In this document: positions 26,055-35,253 of the stretch, piece by piece
How the letters are laid out: each line of letters starts with the position of its first letter
Numbering within the stretch: position 1 is the stretch's first letter
Origin: Acidimicrobiia bacterium
GTDB taxonomy: Bacteria; Actinomycetota; Acidimicrobiia; Spongiisociales; UBA5794
NCBI GenBank assembly: GCA_041393965.1
Contig: JAWKJB010000001.1
Span: forward strand, 310,001 to 374,000
Reading direction: 5' to 3'
Length of the DNA stretch: 64,000 nucleotides
The notes under the pieces: model-generated
What the model saw: the letters and a program-made list of their open reading frames with translations, nothing else
Told to the model about the DNA's origin: nothing
Database searches by the model: none
Translations under genes and position numbers: made by a program

Positions 26055-27905
26055 GTGCCCTCGCCACGATCCGAGCGATGGTGGAACCGCCCTGAGGTGT
26101 GGGCCGGCGCAGCTCTGTCAGGATTCGCGGCGGTCGACTCGTTCAGCCCGTCGCTCATGCCGAGAACGACCGGGCACCAGGCGCTCCTCGCTGGGCTTTC
26201 GGGCACCGCAGGGTGGGTCGCGGGTTCTGCCATCTATGCGATGGGGGCGAGGACCGACAGCGCGGTGTCCGACACCGCCATCATGACAACGATCGCAACG
26301 GCCGGTCTTGCATCGCGAAACCTCATCCCGTGGCATGAACAGGAGCCGCCATGGAGGGCACCGGTGCGGTCCATGTCCACCATCGTCGGCGCGGGCGCCG
26401 CGTCGGCGGCCACCATCACAGCGGTTCGCAACTCGCGACGCCGGATAGCGGTAGGAGTCGCAGTTGGGGGTGTCGGAGCACTCATCGGAGCAGTCAGCGT
26501 CCGGCGCGAGATCGCCGATCAGGCCGTCAACCGGGACGCCCTCGACCGGGATCCCCCGAAGCCATGGCGGGCCCTCATCCAAGGTGCAGGAATTCTCGGA
26601 GGTCTCGGGGCCCTGATCGGGGGCTACCGGTCGTCGGGCGGAGCGCTTGCCCGAATCATGAACCGCCGCCTCGGCGTACCGCCCCAGGTCGCGAGATACA
26701 CGGGAGATGTCCTCGCGACGGCGGTGTGGGTCCTCGGCGTGAGGACGGCGTATCAGTCCGTTTCGACCGGGCTTGCCCGCTACGATCGTGTCGTCGATCC
26801 CGGCTACGACCAGCCACCGACAACGCCGGCACGCTCGGGTGGTCCCGGCTCCGAAGTACCGTGGTCGCGCCTCGGTCGCCAGGGCCGGCGATTCATCACC
26901 GATGCCCCAACACGCGACGACATCGCGACCGTCATGGGGACATCTGCCGTTGCAGAACCCGTGCGGGTGTTCGTCGGGTACGACGCGGCTCGTTCCGCCG
27001 AAGCACGGGTCGCGCTCGCCATGGCCGAGCTCAAACGCACCGGAGCATTCGATCGAGAGGTGCTGATCGTTTCATGCCCCGCGGGAACGGGCTATGTGAA
27101 CACCCTCCCGATGGAGGTCGCGGACTACGCCCTCCTCGGCAACTGTGCCGCGGTCGCCGTCCAATACGCCCGGCTCCCATCGCTGATGGCGCTCCAGCAC
27201 ACCCGTTCGGGCGCGAACCACCATCGGTTGCTGCTCGCAGCGATCCGGGACCATCTCGATCTCGTACCCACCGAGGACCGCCCGCGCCTCGTCGTGTACG
27301 GTGAGAGCCTCGGGGCGTGGGCGGGCCAGGACGCCTTCATCGGCGGTGATGTGATCTCCATACGCGCCTTCGGCGTTTCCGAGGCGCTCTGGGTCGGAAC
27401 GCCCTACTACAGCAAGTGGCGTCACGAGGCGCTCTATGAGGGAAGGGCCCCCGAAGGGACGATCGAGCAGGTGAACGACATCGGTCAGCTCGATACCGAT
27501 TCGCACGAACGAATCGTCACCCTCCTCACCCACTACAACGATCCGGTCGACCGGCTGAACGCCACAATGTTCTACCGCGAGCCCTCTTGGCTGATGGAGT
27601 CGCCGCGCAAACCCGGTATCTCTCCCCGCCAGCGATGGCGACCGATCATCACGGCATTCCAGTCGATCGTCGATGCGGCCAACGCAACCAACCCGACTCC
27701 GGGTGTCTTCCGATCGGTCGGCCACGACTATCGAGCTGATCTCCCTGCGGTGACGGTCGCCGCGTATCGACTTCCGGAACCGACACCCCAGCAGTGGGCC
27801 CGAATGCTCGCGAGGCTCCAGCGCGACGAACGAGCACGCGTCAATGCCATGCGCCTCGCGGAAAAGCCCCTCTTCGTGCTCAGCGACGAGGACCTCGGCC
27901 AGTAG
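26055..27905 (+). CDS. Membrane-linked alpha/beta-hydrolase (Abhydrolase_9 family)
   Basis: A 616-residue protein with a multi-helix N-terminal membrane region (residues 15-200: SFSPSLMPRTTGHQALLAGLS and further helices) and a C-terminal alpha/beta-hydrolase domain. The nucleophile elbow is GESLGAW, with the Ser near residue 417. FVGYDAARSAEARVALAMAEL and MFYREPSWL are typical of this actinobacterial family (PF15420 plus PF10081). The substrate is unknown; a lipid or cell-envelope ester is plausible. The GTG start lies two bases after the preceding stop. It is convergent with glnII. Confidence 0.85.
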   Translation: MPSPRSERWWNRPEVWAGAALSGFAAVDSFSPSLMPRTTGHQALLAGLSGTAGWVAGSAIYAMGARTDSAVSDTAIMTTIATAGLASRNLIPWHEQEPPWRAPVRSMSTIVGAGAASAATITAVRNSRRRIAVGVAVGGVGALIGAVSVRREIADQAVNRDALDRDPPKPWRALIQGAGILGGLGALIGGYRSSGGALARIMNRRLGVPPQVARYTGDVLATAVWVLGVRTAYQSVSTGLARYDRVVDPGYDQPPTTPARSGGPGSEVPWSRLGRQGRRFITDAPTRDDIATVMGTSAVAEPVRVFVGYDAARSAEARVALAMAELKRTGAFDREVLIVSCPAGTGYVNTLPMEVADYALLGNCAAVAVQYARLPSLMALQHTRSGANHHRLLLAAIRDHLDLVPTEDRPRLVVYGESLGAWAGQDAFIGGDVISIRAFGVSEALWVGTPYYSKWRHEALYEGRAPEGTIEQVNDIGQLDTDSHERIVTLLTHYNDPVDRLNATMFYREPSWLMESPRKPGISPRQRWRPIITAFQSIVDAANATNPTPGVFRSVGHDYRADLPAVTVAAYRLPEPTPQQWARMLARLQRDERARVNAMRLAEKPLFVLSDEDLGQ

Positions 27906-27948
27906 GTCTCCGAAGTCTCTTCCGTGCAGCGGAGCCGCAGGCTCGGAT

Positions 27949-28947
27949 CTACGCGAGCGCCTCACAGATCGTCTCGGTCATCAGCGCCGCAACCAGATAC
28001 GGGTCAGCGTTCGCATTCGGTCGACGATCCTCGATATAGACCTTCTTGTCGACCTCGACCTGCCATGGGATGCGTACCGATGCGCCACGGTCCGACACAC
28101 CGTAGGAGAACTCCGACCACGGCGCCGTTTCGTGGAGGCCGGTGAGACGATCCTCGATGCCTGCTCCGTAGAACCTGACATGGTCCTGTGCTTTGTCCCC
28201 GAGCGCCTCACACGCCGCAACGACCGCGTCGTAGCTCTCACGCATGGCCTTGGTCGAGAAGTTCGTGTGCATCCCCGCACCGTTCCAATCGCCTTTGACG
28301 GGCTTCGGATCCAGTGTCGCCGAGATATTGGAGTCCTCTGCGCAGCGGTACAGCAACCAGCGGGCAAGCCAGATCGAGTCCCCGACCTCGACGGGATCGA
28401 CCGGGCCGATCTGGAACTCCCACTGTCCGATCATGACCTCAGCGTTCGTGCCGGATATGGCGAGGCCCGCTGCGATACAAGCCTCGGTGTGCGCCTCGAC
28501 CACCTCACGACCCCAAATCTCGTCGGCACCGATGCCGCAGTAGTAGCCCCCTTGCGGCGCAGGAAACCCACCGATCGGCCAGCCGTGGGGTCGCCCGTCC
28601 TTGAAGAAGGTGTACTCCTGCTCCATGCCGAACCATGGCTCCTGGTCCGCGTACTTCGCAAACGCCTCGACGACCCTTGCCCTCGTATTCGACTCGTGCG
28701 GCGTCATGTCCGTATCGAGCACCTCGCACAGGGCGAGCACGCTGTTGCCGCGCCGGATCGGATCAGGTACGACTTTGACCGGGCGAAGCACACAATCGGA
28801 GGAACTCCCCGGGGCCTGCTCCGTCGACGAACCGTCGAAGCCCCAGATGGGGAGCTCCTCGCCGTCGGGAATCACCTTCGTCTTGGAGCGCAACTTCGCG
28901 GTCGGCTTCTGACCATCGATCCAGATGTACTCGGCTCGGTAGGGCAT
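27949..28947 (-). CDS. glnII: Glutamine synthetase type II
   Basis: Eukaryote-like GSII, 332 residues, joining glutamate and ammonia with ATP. It starts MPYRAEYIWIDGQ and has LPIWGFDGSSTEQAPG, the metal and Glu-binding WFGMEQEY, GGYYCGIGAD, the GDWNGAGMHTNFST block and RPNANADPYLVA. An in-frame start 52 codons upstream is rejected because it would cross the intergenic control region. It is transcribed away from glnA (type I), with a 155-base shared region holding regularly spaced GlnR-like half-sites. Having both GSII and GSI is common in Streptomyces-like organisms, where GSII is used under nitrogen limitation. Confidence 0.93.
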   Translation of the reverse strand: MPYRAEYIWIDGQKPTAKLRSKTKVIPDGEELPIWGFDGSSTEQAPGSSSDCVLRPVKVVPDPIRRGNSVLALCEVLDTDMTPHESNTRARVVEAFAKYADQEPWFGMEQEYTFFKDGRPHGWPIGGFPAPQGGYYCGIGADEIWGREVVEAHTEACIAAGLAISGTNAEVMIGQWEFQIGPVDPVEVGDSIWLARWLLYRCAEDSNISATLDPKPVKGDWNGAGMHTNFSTKAMRESYDAVVAACEALGDKAQDHVRFYGAGIEDRLTGLHETAPWSEFSYGVSDRGASVRIPWQVEVDKKVYIEDRRPNANADPYLVAALMTETICEALA

Positions 28948-29014
28948 GGTTTCTCGCTTTCGGTTGGTGGCGGCGTTGAACACCCCGCCTGCGTCGGAAG
29001 CATCGCAGGGGGTG

Positions 29015-29052
29015 GTTTCGCCCCGGTAACGCCAATGTGAACACTGTGTTTC
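29015..29052. promoter_or_regulatory. GlnR-box-like array between glnII and glnA
   Basis: Four five-base half-sites, each separated by exactly six bases: GTTTC (29015), GTAAC (29026), GTGAA (29037) and GTTTC (29048). On the minus strand they read GAAAC, TTCAC, GTTAC, GAAAC; the last two, GTTAC-n6-GAAAC, match the classical actinobacterial GlnR consensus GTNAC-n6-GAAAC. The array ends 50 bases before glnA and 67 before glnII, so one bound regulator could act on both genes. A GlnR-like gene follows glnA. Confidence 0.75.
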
Positions 29053-29090
29053 GTTCCCGCGATCAGCTGGGCACTTCGCCCGAAGTTCCG

Positions 29091-29096
29091 TACGAT
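29091..29096 (+). promoter_or_regulatory. -10 box for glnA
   Basis: TACGAT ends six bases before the glnA ATG; no ribosome site is present, so the message should be leaderless. The GlnR-like array lies about 40 bases upstream of it, where an activator or a roadblock repressor could contact RNA polymerase. Confidence 0.55.
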
Positions 29097-29102
29097 GGCG
29101 CA

Positions 29103-30452
29103 ATGGGTACCGAAACAGCTGGTCGCGGCAGGCAACAGGAATATGTTCTCAGCACCGTTCAGAAGCGAGGCATTCGCTTCATCCGGCTCTGGTTCAGCGA
29201 TGTCCAGGGGTTCCTGAAGTCCTTCGCGATCACCCCAGCGGAGCTTGAACTGGCTTTCGAGGAAGGAGTCTCGTTCGATGGTTCGTCCATCGACGGCTTC
29301 TCGCGGAGTCACGAGGCAGACATGCTCGCCAAACCCGACCCGACCACCTTTCAGATCCTCCCGTGGAAGTCCGGGGAGGATGCCGTTGCAAGGATGTTCT
29401 GTGACATCGTCACACCGGATGGCGATCCGTTCCCCGGTGACCCGCGCCATGTGTTGCGTCGTAACCTCGAGCGAGCGGCGGAGCTCGGCTATTCGTTCTA
29501 TGTGGCACCCGAGATCGAGTACTTCTACTTCGCGGACAGCTCGCCAGACCCGAAGGTGCTCGACCAGGGTGGCTACTTCGACCTGACACCGCTCGATGTG
29601 GCCCAGCAGTACCGGAGATCTACGATCACGATGCTCGAGCATCTCGGCATCCCGGTGGCGTTCAGTCACCACGAGGTGTCGCCGTCCCAACACGAACTCG
29701 ACCTCCGCCACACCGACGCGTTGACCATGGCGGACAACATCACAACGACTCGCCTCGCGGTCAAAGAGATCGCCCTCGAACACGGCATCCACGCGACCTT
29801 CATGCCGAAACCGCTCGAGGCGTTCGACGGATCGGGGATGCACCTGCATCTCTCCCTGTTCGAAGGGGATGTGAATGCCTTCCATGACGCAAGCGGCGAG
29901 TACGGGCTCTCGAAGGTCGCGCGAGGATTCATCGCGGGTCTGCTCCGCCACGCCGCCGAGATCACGGCAGTCACCAACCAGTGGGTCAACTCGTACAAGC
30001 GGCTCGTTGGGGGATTCGACGCTCCGACATGGGAGACATGGGCCCGAAACGACCAGAGTGCCCTCGTGCGGGTTCCCGCAACGAGGAAAGGGAAGATCGA
30101 TGCCACGAGGATCGAGTTTCGATCACCGGATCCGGCATGCAACCCGTACCTCGCCCTTTCGGTGATTCTCGCCGCCGGTCTCGCCGGAGTCGCCAACAAC
30201 TACGAGCTTCCGCCCGCGATGGGCTCCGAGATTCGCACGATGTCCGACGAGGAACGCACGACCGCGGGGATTCGCCACATCCCTCGCAACCTCGCTGATG
30301 CCATCAAAGCCATGGAGAACTCCGAGCTCGTGCGCGATGCGCTCGGAGATCATGTGTTCGCGTGGTTTCTCAGGAACAAGAAACGCGAATGGTCCCGCTA
30401 CGAACAGCATGTCTCACGGTATGAGCTCGAGGAATACCTTCCGGTGCTGTGA
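29103..30452 (+). CDS. glnA: Glutamine synthetase type I (alpha class)
   Basis: A 449-residue GSI with FDGSSIDGFSRSHEADM, VAPEIEYFYF, the FMPKPLEAFDGSGMHLHLSL block and the RIEFRSPDPACNPYLA phosphate-binding segment. The C-terminal region lacks the adenylylation-site tyrosine context of GSI-beta enzymes and resembles Bacillus/Thermotoga GSI-alpha, so covalent control by GlnE is not expected. Instead it is coupled by TGATG to a GlnR-like regulator and lies beside a GlnR-box-like array. The ATG is chosen from the -10 box placement and by family alignment (QKRGIRFIRLWFSDVQGF). Confidence 0.93.
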   Translation: MGTETAGRGRQQEYVLSTVQKRGIRFIRLWFSDVQGFLKSFAITPAELELAFEEGVSFDGSSIDGFSRSHEADMLAKPDPTTFQILPWKSGEDAVARMFCDIVTPDGDPFPGDPRHVLRRNLERAAELGYSFYVAPEIEYFYFADSSPDPKVLDQGGYFDLTPLDVAQQYRRSTITMLEHLGIPVAFSHHEVSPSQHELDLRHTDALTMADNITTTRLAVKEIALEHGIHATFMPKPLEAFDGSGMHLHLSLFEGDVNAFHDASGEYGLSKVARGFIAGLLRHAAEITAVTNQWVNSYKRLVGGFDAPTWETWARNDQSALVRVPATRKGKIDATRIEFRSPDPACNPYLALSVILAAGLAGVANNYELPPAMGSEIRTMSDEERTTAGIRHIPRNLADAIKAMENSELVRDALGDHVFAWFLRNKKREWSRYEQHVSRYELEEYLPVL

Positions 30453-31102
30453 TGTATCTCGTCGTTCATCCCGCATCGCCATCGAGCGCCCTCACGGCCG
30501 CGCTGCTTGCGGCGGGACATCATCCGGTTCCTGTTGGGGGCCTCGACGAGGCTGCGGCGAAAGAACCCGAGGAAGGCTGGGGTGGCGCGGTCGTTGAGTT
30601 GGGTTCGGATCCTTCGGCCGGTCTCACCTTTGCTGCGAAACTCCGAGATGAGACCCAACTCCGGGTCCTTGTCGTGGTCGACCGAACCTTCACCACCGAC
30701 CTCGACGGCGAGTCCGAATTCGATGACTTCGTCCTCACGCCGATCGATACGACCGAATTGCGGGTAAGGCTTTCGAGGCTCGGTGTCGAAGTCGACCACC
30801 CGGAGGGTGAATTCGTAGCGCGGTTCGCAGACCTCGAGCTGAACACCGCCACCTATCAGGCGACGATCGCAGGGGATCCGATCGATCTCACCTATATGGA
30901 GTATGAGCTGCTGCGGTTCCTCGTCGAACACCAGCACCGTGTGTGGAGCCGCGAACAGATCCTGTCGAAGGTGTGGGGCTACGACTACTTCGGTGGTTCT
31001 CGGACCGTCGATGTCCATGTGCGTCGGCTCCGGGCCAAGCTCGGCGAGGAACGGGCGTCGTGGATCACCACGGTGCGCTCGGTCGGCTACCGCTTCGGCT
31101 GA
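30452..31102 (+). CDS. GlnR-like OmpR-family regulator with degenerate receiver
   Basis: A 216-residue winged-helix regulator. The C-terminal domain (residues 120-216) is a clear OmpR/PhoB DNA-binding fold (IDLTYMEYELLRFLVEHQ, VWSREQILSKVWGYDYFG, RTVDVHVRRLRAKLG). The receiver domain has lost its chemistry: the phosphoacceptor Asp position reads Glu49 in GAVVELGSD and the conserved Lys is Thr in DDFVLTPID. GlnR of Streptomyces and mycobacteria is likewise an orphan, atypical response regulator of nitrogen genes. The ATG overlaps the glnA stop by one base, so it is made with glutamine synthetase. No histidine kinase is nearby. The GlnR identity is inferred from context. Confidence 0.82.
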   Translation: MYLVVHPASPSSALTAALLAAGHHPVPVGGLDEAAAKEPEEGWGGAVVELGSDPSAGLTFAAKLRDETQLRVLVVVDRTFTTDLDGESEFDDFVLTPIDTTELRVRLSRLGVEVDHPEGEFVARFADLELNTATYQATIAGDPIDLTYMEYELLRFLVEHQHRVWSREQILSKVWGYDYFGGSRTVDVHVRRLRAKLGEERASWITTVRSVGYRFG

Positions 31103-31169
31103 ACCGAACAGAACCGGGCCCTCCTCACGGGCACCAGATCACCGAGCCTCCAGATGTCGAGCGGAAGGC

Positions 31170-33161
31170 TCAGAATCCAAGCCAGGCGACCTCGTCGAGG
31201 GTTGTGAGATCCGAAGCCATGACGCCGTTCTGTGAGACGGTGTAGATGGTGTCGCCGATCACGAGTGATCGCATGATCGGGGCACTCCATTCATCGCACG
31301 CGTCACAGGTCGAATCACCCATGCGGTGGGTGATCTCCCCGACAGCCTCGACGGATTGGCTCGTCGCGCGTACGGCGACCGCACCGGAGAACCCACGGTC
31401 GGACTTCGCAAGCTCGTCCCAGCCCCAACGCTGCATCGGGATCACGGCGAGGTCTTCGGGGGCCCACCACAGGAAGGCATGGTGGTCCCATTCGGCATCC
31501 GAGTACGCGCCGTCGAAGGTGAGGCGCGACATGCGGATCGGGTTCGCAGGGTCCGAAACATCGAAGACCGAGATCTGCGTTCCGGTCGTGCGTCCCTCGT
31601 CGGTGGCATCTTGGCCGACACCGAGGATCAGTTCGTCGCCGATGGGATGGAGGTAGGCGGAGTAGCCGTTGATCTTGAGCTCACCCGTCACCCGTGGCTG
31701 GCGGGGATTCGACAGGTCGATGACATATAGGGGATCCACCTGCCGGAATGTCACGACATATCCCCGGTCGCCGATGAAACGGACCGAGTAGACCTGCTCG
31801 TTCTTGCCGAGCCCGCCCACTGCGCCGATGCGGTTGAGGCGTTCACCGGTTCGCCGCATGGTCACGACGGAGGTCGTTGGGGTTCCCGAGCCACGCCACC
31901 ACGGCGAGTTGTCGGTGACCACGACTCTGAGAACACCGTCGTATTCGTCGAGTGAGAACTGCGAGTGCAGGGTTCCTTTCACCTTGCCCGACGCCACATA
32001 CCGCGCTTGGCGGGGATCGGAGATGTCGAACTGGTGGATTCTCGTTGTCACCTCGGGCGTGTCGTCATCGCGGGCGTCAACGGGCCACCAGCGCCATGGC
32101 GCGGTCGCCACATAGAGATTGTCGTGGGAGGCATACACCGTGTCGCCTTGGGCGAGAAGCCCCATGCCCCCGTGCGGTGTCAGCGGCTCGTCGAGATCGA
32201 TGCTCATCACCGACAGCATCGACAGGCCCGCGAACTCGTCGGGATATCCGACCGTGTCACAGTCGAGGAGCGGACCATCCGCAGTCGTCCCTGCGATGTG
32301 GTTTTCGAGGACATACCACGGGACCCATTGCTCGATCGTCGAAGCTTCAATGATCTTCTTGTTGCGTTCGGTCGCAGCACGCTCGGCCCTGAGTCCGGAC
32401 CCCTCCGGATACGACCATTCGAAACCGACGGGGGCCGATTGGGACACGAGCCGTACCACCCCGCCCGTCATCCGTGACGAGACGATGGAGCCGTCGAAGG
32501 TGAGGGTGCGAACCGCTTCCATGGAGTCGGGGGCACGCACATCCACCTCGACGAGGACGGTGCGGGGGCTGTGGTAGCCGTATCCGTCCGGAGCGATATC
32601 GGTCTCGAAGACCGGGCCGCCATACCCGCCGGCGCCCGTCATGACAAGGAGTCGGTCACCGGAGAGGAACAGCTGTTGACCCCGCCCTTCGAGGGGAATC
32701 GAAGCCGCGATGTGTGGGTGGTCGGTCGTGACATCGATCCAATACAGCCGACCCGTCGCCACGACGAAGATCCGCTCACCGTCGGTCTTGACCACATCGG
32801 GCTCGTCGACACCGAGGACCTGCACATTCGTCGTCGAGAACGGCTGGGATGGTGCGGCCTGATCTGCGGTGATCCGGCCTGCGCCGTCCTCGGCGGCGAA
32901 CATGATCTCAGGAACGGGGAACCCGAAGTCGCCGTCGAGCCCGTACGGGCCGACCCGTTCGATCGCTGCGGCTTTGACATGGTCGAGGAAGTCCTGGCAC
33001 GAGTCGAATGCCTGTACCGGCGCTCCCGCTGCGAAGATCGCATGGCTCCCCGACGGCGGAAACCCCACGACCGTGGGGCTCGTTGCTTCCGATTCGGAAA
33101 TCGTGCATGCGCTTGCGGCAATGGCGAGGACCGCCGCTGCGGTGATCAGTGAGCGTGCCAT
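31170..33161 (-). CDS. Secreted beta-propeller lipoprotein
   Basis: A 663-residue protein with a lipoprotein signal peptide (MARSLITAAAVLAIAASAC, lipid Cys near residue 19) and the beta-propeller domain family PF09826: VQVLGVDEPDVVKTDG, IFVVATGRLYWIDV, then repeated blade-like segments such as YVVTFRQVDPLYVIDLSNP and GTQISVFDVSDPANPI. The function of the family is unknown; it is probably a cell-surface binding or sensing protein. A GGGAGGA ribosome site stands five bases before the ATG. It is convergent with the GlnR-like gene. Confidence 0.88.
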   Translation of the reverse strand: MARSLITAAAVLAIAASACTISESEATSPTVVGFPPSGSHAIFAAGAPVQAFDSCQDFLDHVKAAAIERVGPYGLDGDFGFPVPEIMFAAEDGAGRITADQAAPSQPFSTTNVQVLGVDEPDVVKTDGERIFVVATGRLYWIDVTTDHPHIAASIPLEGRGQQLFLSGDRLLVMTGAGGYGGPVFETDIAPDGYGYHSPRTVLVEVDVRAPDSMEAVRTLTFDGSIVSSRMTGGVVRLVSQSAPVGFEWSYPEGSGLRAERAATERNKKIIEASTIEQWVPWYVLENHIAGTTADGPLLDCDTVGYPDEFAGLSMLSVMSIDLDEPLTPHGGMGLLAQGDTVYASHDNLYVATAPWRWWPVDARDDDTPEVTTRIHQFDISDPRQARYVASGKVKGTLHSQFSLDEYDGVLRVVVTDNSPWWRGSGTPTTSVVTMRRTGERLNRIGAVGGLGKNEQVYSVRFIGDRGYVVTFRQVDPLYVIDLSNPRQPRVTGELKINGYSAYLHPIGDELILGVGQDATDEGRTTGTQISVFDVSDPANPIRMSRLTFDGAYSDAEWDHHAFLWWAPEDLAVIPMQRWGWDELAKSDRGFSGAVAVRATSQSVEAVGEITHRMGDSTCDACDEWSAPIMRSLVIGDTIYTVSQNGVMASDLTTLDEVAWLGF

Positions 33162-33250
33162 GGGGTTCCTCCCTCGACGGTCTCAGTGCTACGACGGTCG
33201 ACGGCGCGTCTGAGGTTCCCAGGGCGGGAACCGACGGCTCCCGGCCGGGC

Positions 33251-34765
33251 TCAGCCGAACTCGATGCCCTGTGCGAGAGGAAGGTCCGCCGACCAGTTCA
33301 CGGTGACGGTTTGGCGGCGCATGTATGCCTTCCAGGCGTCCGAACCCGACTCACGCCCACCACCGGTCTCCTTCTCCCCGCCGAAGGCGCCGCCGATCTC
33401 CGCCCCGGAGGTTCCGATGTTGACATTGGCAATGCCACAGTCGGACCCCTCCGCGGACAGGAAGCGCTCCGAGGTGCGAAGCGAGTTGGTGAAGATCGCA
33501 GAGGACAGGCCCTGGGGAACTCCGTTGTTGACCGCAAGGGCCTCTTCGAATGACGACACCTCGATGAGATACATCATCGGGCCGAAGGTCTCCTCCTGGG
33601 CGATGGGGGCATCCTTCGGGAGCCGCACGAGTGTCGGCTCGAAGAAGTAGCCGGTTCGATCAGGCTCGTGACCACCCGCGAGGAGCTCGCCTCCCTGCTC
33701 GAGTGCAATGGCGAGGGCGGCTTTCGTGGTGTCGACGGCTGCCTTGCTGACGAGCGGCCCGACGAGGGTGCCGTCGTCGAGTGGATCGCCCATGGGGATC
33801 TGTTCGTAAGCCGCAACGAGTTTCTTGATCAGCAGGTCGGCGACATCCTTGTGGACGATCAGGCGACGCAGCGAGGTGCATCGCTGGCCCGCGGTTCCCG
33901 CCGCCGCGAAGAGGGCGCCACGCAGCGCGAGGTCGAGATCGGCGTCGTCCATCACGATGATGGCGTTGTTCCCACCGAGCTCGAGCAGGGAACGGCCGAG
34001 CCGTTTGGCGACCTGCGTGCCGACCTGTTGCCCCATCCGCACCGATCCGGTGGCCGAGATCAGCGGAAGGCGGCGATCATCGACCATCGCGGCGCCGATC
34101 GGGTCCACATCGCCGACCGTGAGGCCGAAGACCCCCTCGAAGCCGGAGCCATCCATGACCTCGTGGCAGATGTTCTGGACCGCAATCGCCGTCAGAGGTG
34201 TCACGGGGGAAGGTTTCCAAATCATTGTGTCGCCACACACGGCACCGATGAACGCGTTCCATGACCACACCGCCACGGGGAAGTTGAACGCCGTGATGAT
34301 CCCGATTGGTCCGAGGGGATGCCACTGTTCGAACATCCGGTGGCGTGGTCGTTCCGAGGCAATCGTCAATCCGTACAGTTGGCGGGACAGGCCGACCGCG
34401 AAGTCCGCGAGATCGATCATCTCTTGGACCTCACCCTCCCCTTCTGCCTTGATCTTGCCGACCTCCATCGACACGAGCGCGCCGAGCGGCTCCTTGTACT
34501 CGCGCAGTGCGTTCCCGATCCGTCGCACATAATCGCCGCGTTGGGGCGCTGGGACCATTCGCCATTGGGCGAATGCGGTTTGGGCGGCCTCGACGGCGGC
34601 CTCGTAGTCGTCGGCGCCTGCCATCCGGACGGCGCCGATTGATTGCTCCGTTGCGGGATCGATCGATTCGATGGTGGCCCCTGAGCCGTGGCGCCACCCA
34701 GCCGCATAGGCACCGGAGTTGTCAGGGTCGATACCGAGGGCGGAGAGGGCAGATTCACGATTCAT
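33251..34765 (-). CDS. Aldehyde dehydrogenase, ALDH7 (antiquitin) type
   Basis: NAD(P)-dependent oxidation of an aldehyde, in this family often 2-aminoadipate semialdehyde (lysine breakdown) or betaine aldehyde. The 504-residue protein carries AFNFPVAVWSWN, ATGSVRMGQQV, the catalytic Glu in LLELGGNNAI, the nucleophile Cys in GTAGQRCTSLRR, and EETFGPMMYL. The GTAGQRCTS context and NVNIGTSGAEIGGAFGGEK near the C-terminus place it in ALDH7. GGAGA precedes the ATG. RidA and Fe-S genes upstream on the same strand may be cotranscribed. Confidence 0.9.
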   Translation of the reverse strand: MNRESALSALGIDPDNSGAYAAGWRHGSGATIESIDPATEQSIGAVRMAGADDYEAAVEAAQTAFAQWRMVPAPQRGDYVRRIGNALREYKEPLGALVSMEVGKIKAEGEGEVQEMIDLADFAVGLSRQLYGLTIASERPRHRMFEQWHPLGPIGIITAFNFPVAVWSWNAFIGAVCGDTMIWKPSPVTPLTAIAVQNICHEVMDGSGFEGVFGLTVGDVDPIGAAMVDDRRLPLISATGSVRMGQQVGTQVAKRLGRSLLELGGNNAIIVMDDADLDLALRGALFAAAGTAGQRCTSLRRLIVHKDVADLLIKKLVAAYEQIPMGDPLDDGTLVGPLVSKAAVDTTKAALAIALEQGGELLAGGHEPDRTGYFFEPTLVRLPKDAPIAQEETFGPMMYLIEVSSFEEALAVNNGVPQGLSSAIFTNSLRTSERFLSAEGSDCGIANVNIGTSGAEIGGAFGGEKETGGGRESGSDAWKAYMRRQTVTVNWSADLPLAQGIEFG

Positions 34766-34868
34766 GGGTTCTCCTCGATGGTCCGTGGGCGGTCCGTCGT
34801 GACGCAGCGACGCCCAACGGATGCCCGTCTGGGTTCAAGGGTAGATGACCGGTGTGGGGACGAACCCC

Positions 34869-35249
34869 TCATCGGGCGGCGATGCACTCGATCTCAACGA
34901 GGAAACCGCCCGGGAGAGCACCCGCCTGCACCGTTGCCCGCGCTGGCTTGGCATCGCCGACATACTCCGCGTAGACCTCGTTCACGGCGCCGAAATCATC
35001 GATGTCCGCGAGGAAGATCGAAGTCTTGACGATGTCGTCGTAGCCGAGGTCGAGATCCCCGAGCACGGCACCGATGTTCTGCATCACCTGATGCGTCTGC
35101 TGGGTGATGCCCCCTTCGACCGGCTGACCCGACTTGGGTTCAACCGGCACCATTCCCGAACAGAACACGAAACCGTGTGCTTCGGTCGCAAGGCTGTAAG
35201 GCCCGAGTGCGGCTGGCCCGCTCGGCGGGCTATGGACGGTCTTGGGCAT
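34869..35249 (-). CDS. RidA family protein (reactive enamine/imine deaminase)
   Basis: A 126-residue YjgF/YER057c/UK114 protein: GPYSLATEAHGFVFCSGMVP, TQQTHQVMQNIGAVLGDLDLGY (split here by position), and the substrate-binding Arg and Glu in PARATVQAGALPGGFLVEIE. RidA hydrolyses reactive 2-aminoacrylate and related enamines from PLP enzymes. No good ribosome site or TANNNT box is seen; instead a heptamer repeat array begins four bases upstream of the start codon, which may affect its expression. Confidence 0.9.
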   Translation of the reverse strand: MPKTVHSPPSGPAALGPYSLATEAHGFVFCSGMVPVEPKSGQPVEGGITQQTHQVMQNIGAVLGDLDLGYDDIVKTSIFLADIDDFGAVNEVYAEYVGDAKPARATVQAGALPGGFLVEIECIAAR

Positions 35250-35253
35250 GTTT

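Noticed and set aside
27932..27944. Small GAGCC/GGCTC hairpin between the hydrolase and glnII as terminator
   Set aside because: The stem has only five pairs and no T-run; too weak to list as a feature.
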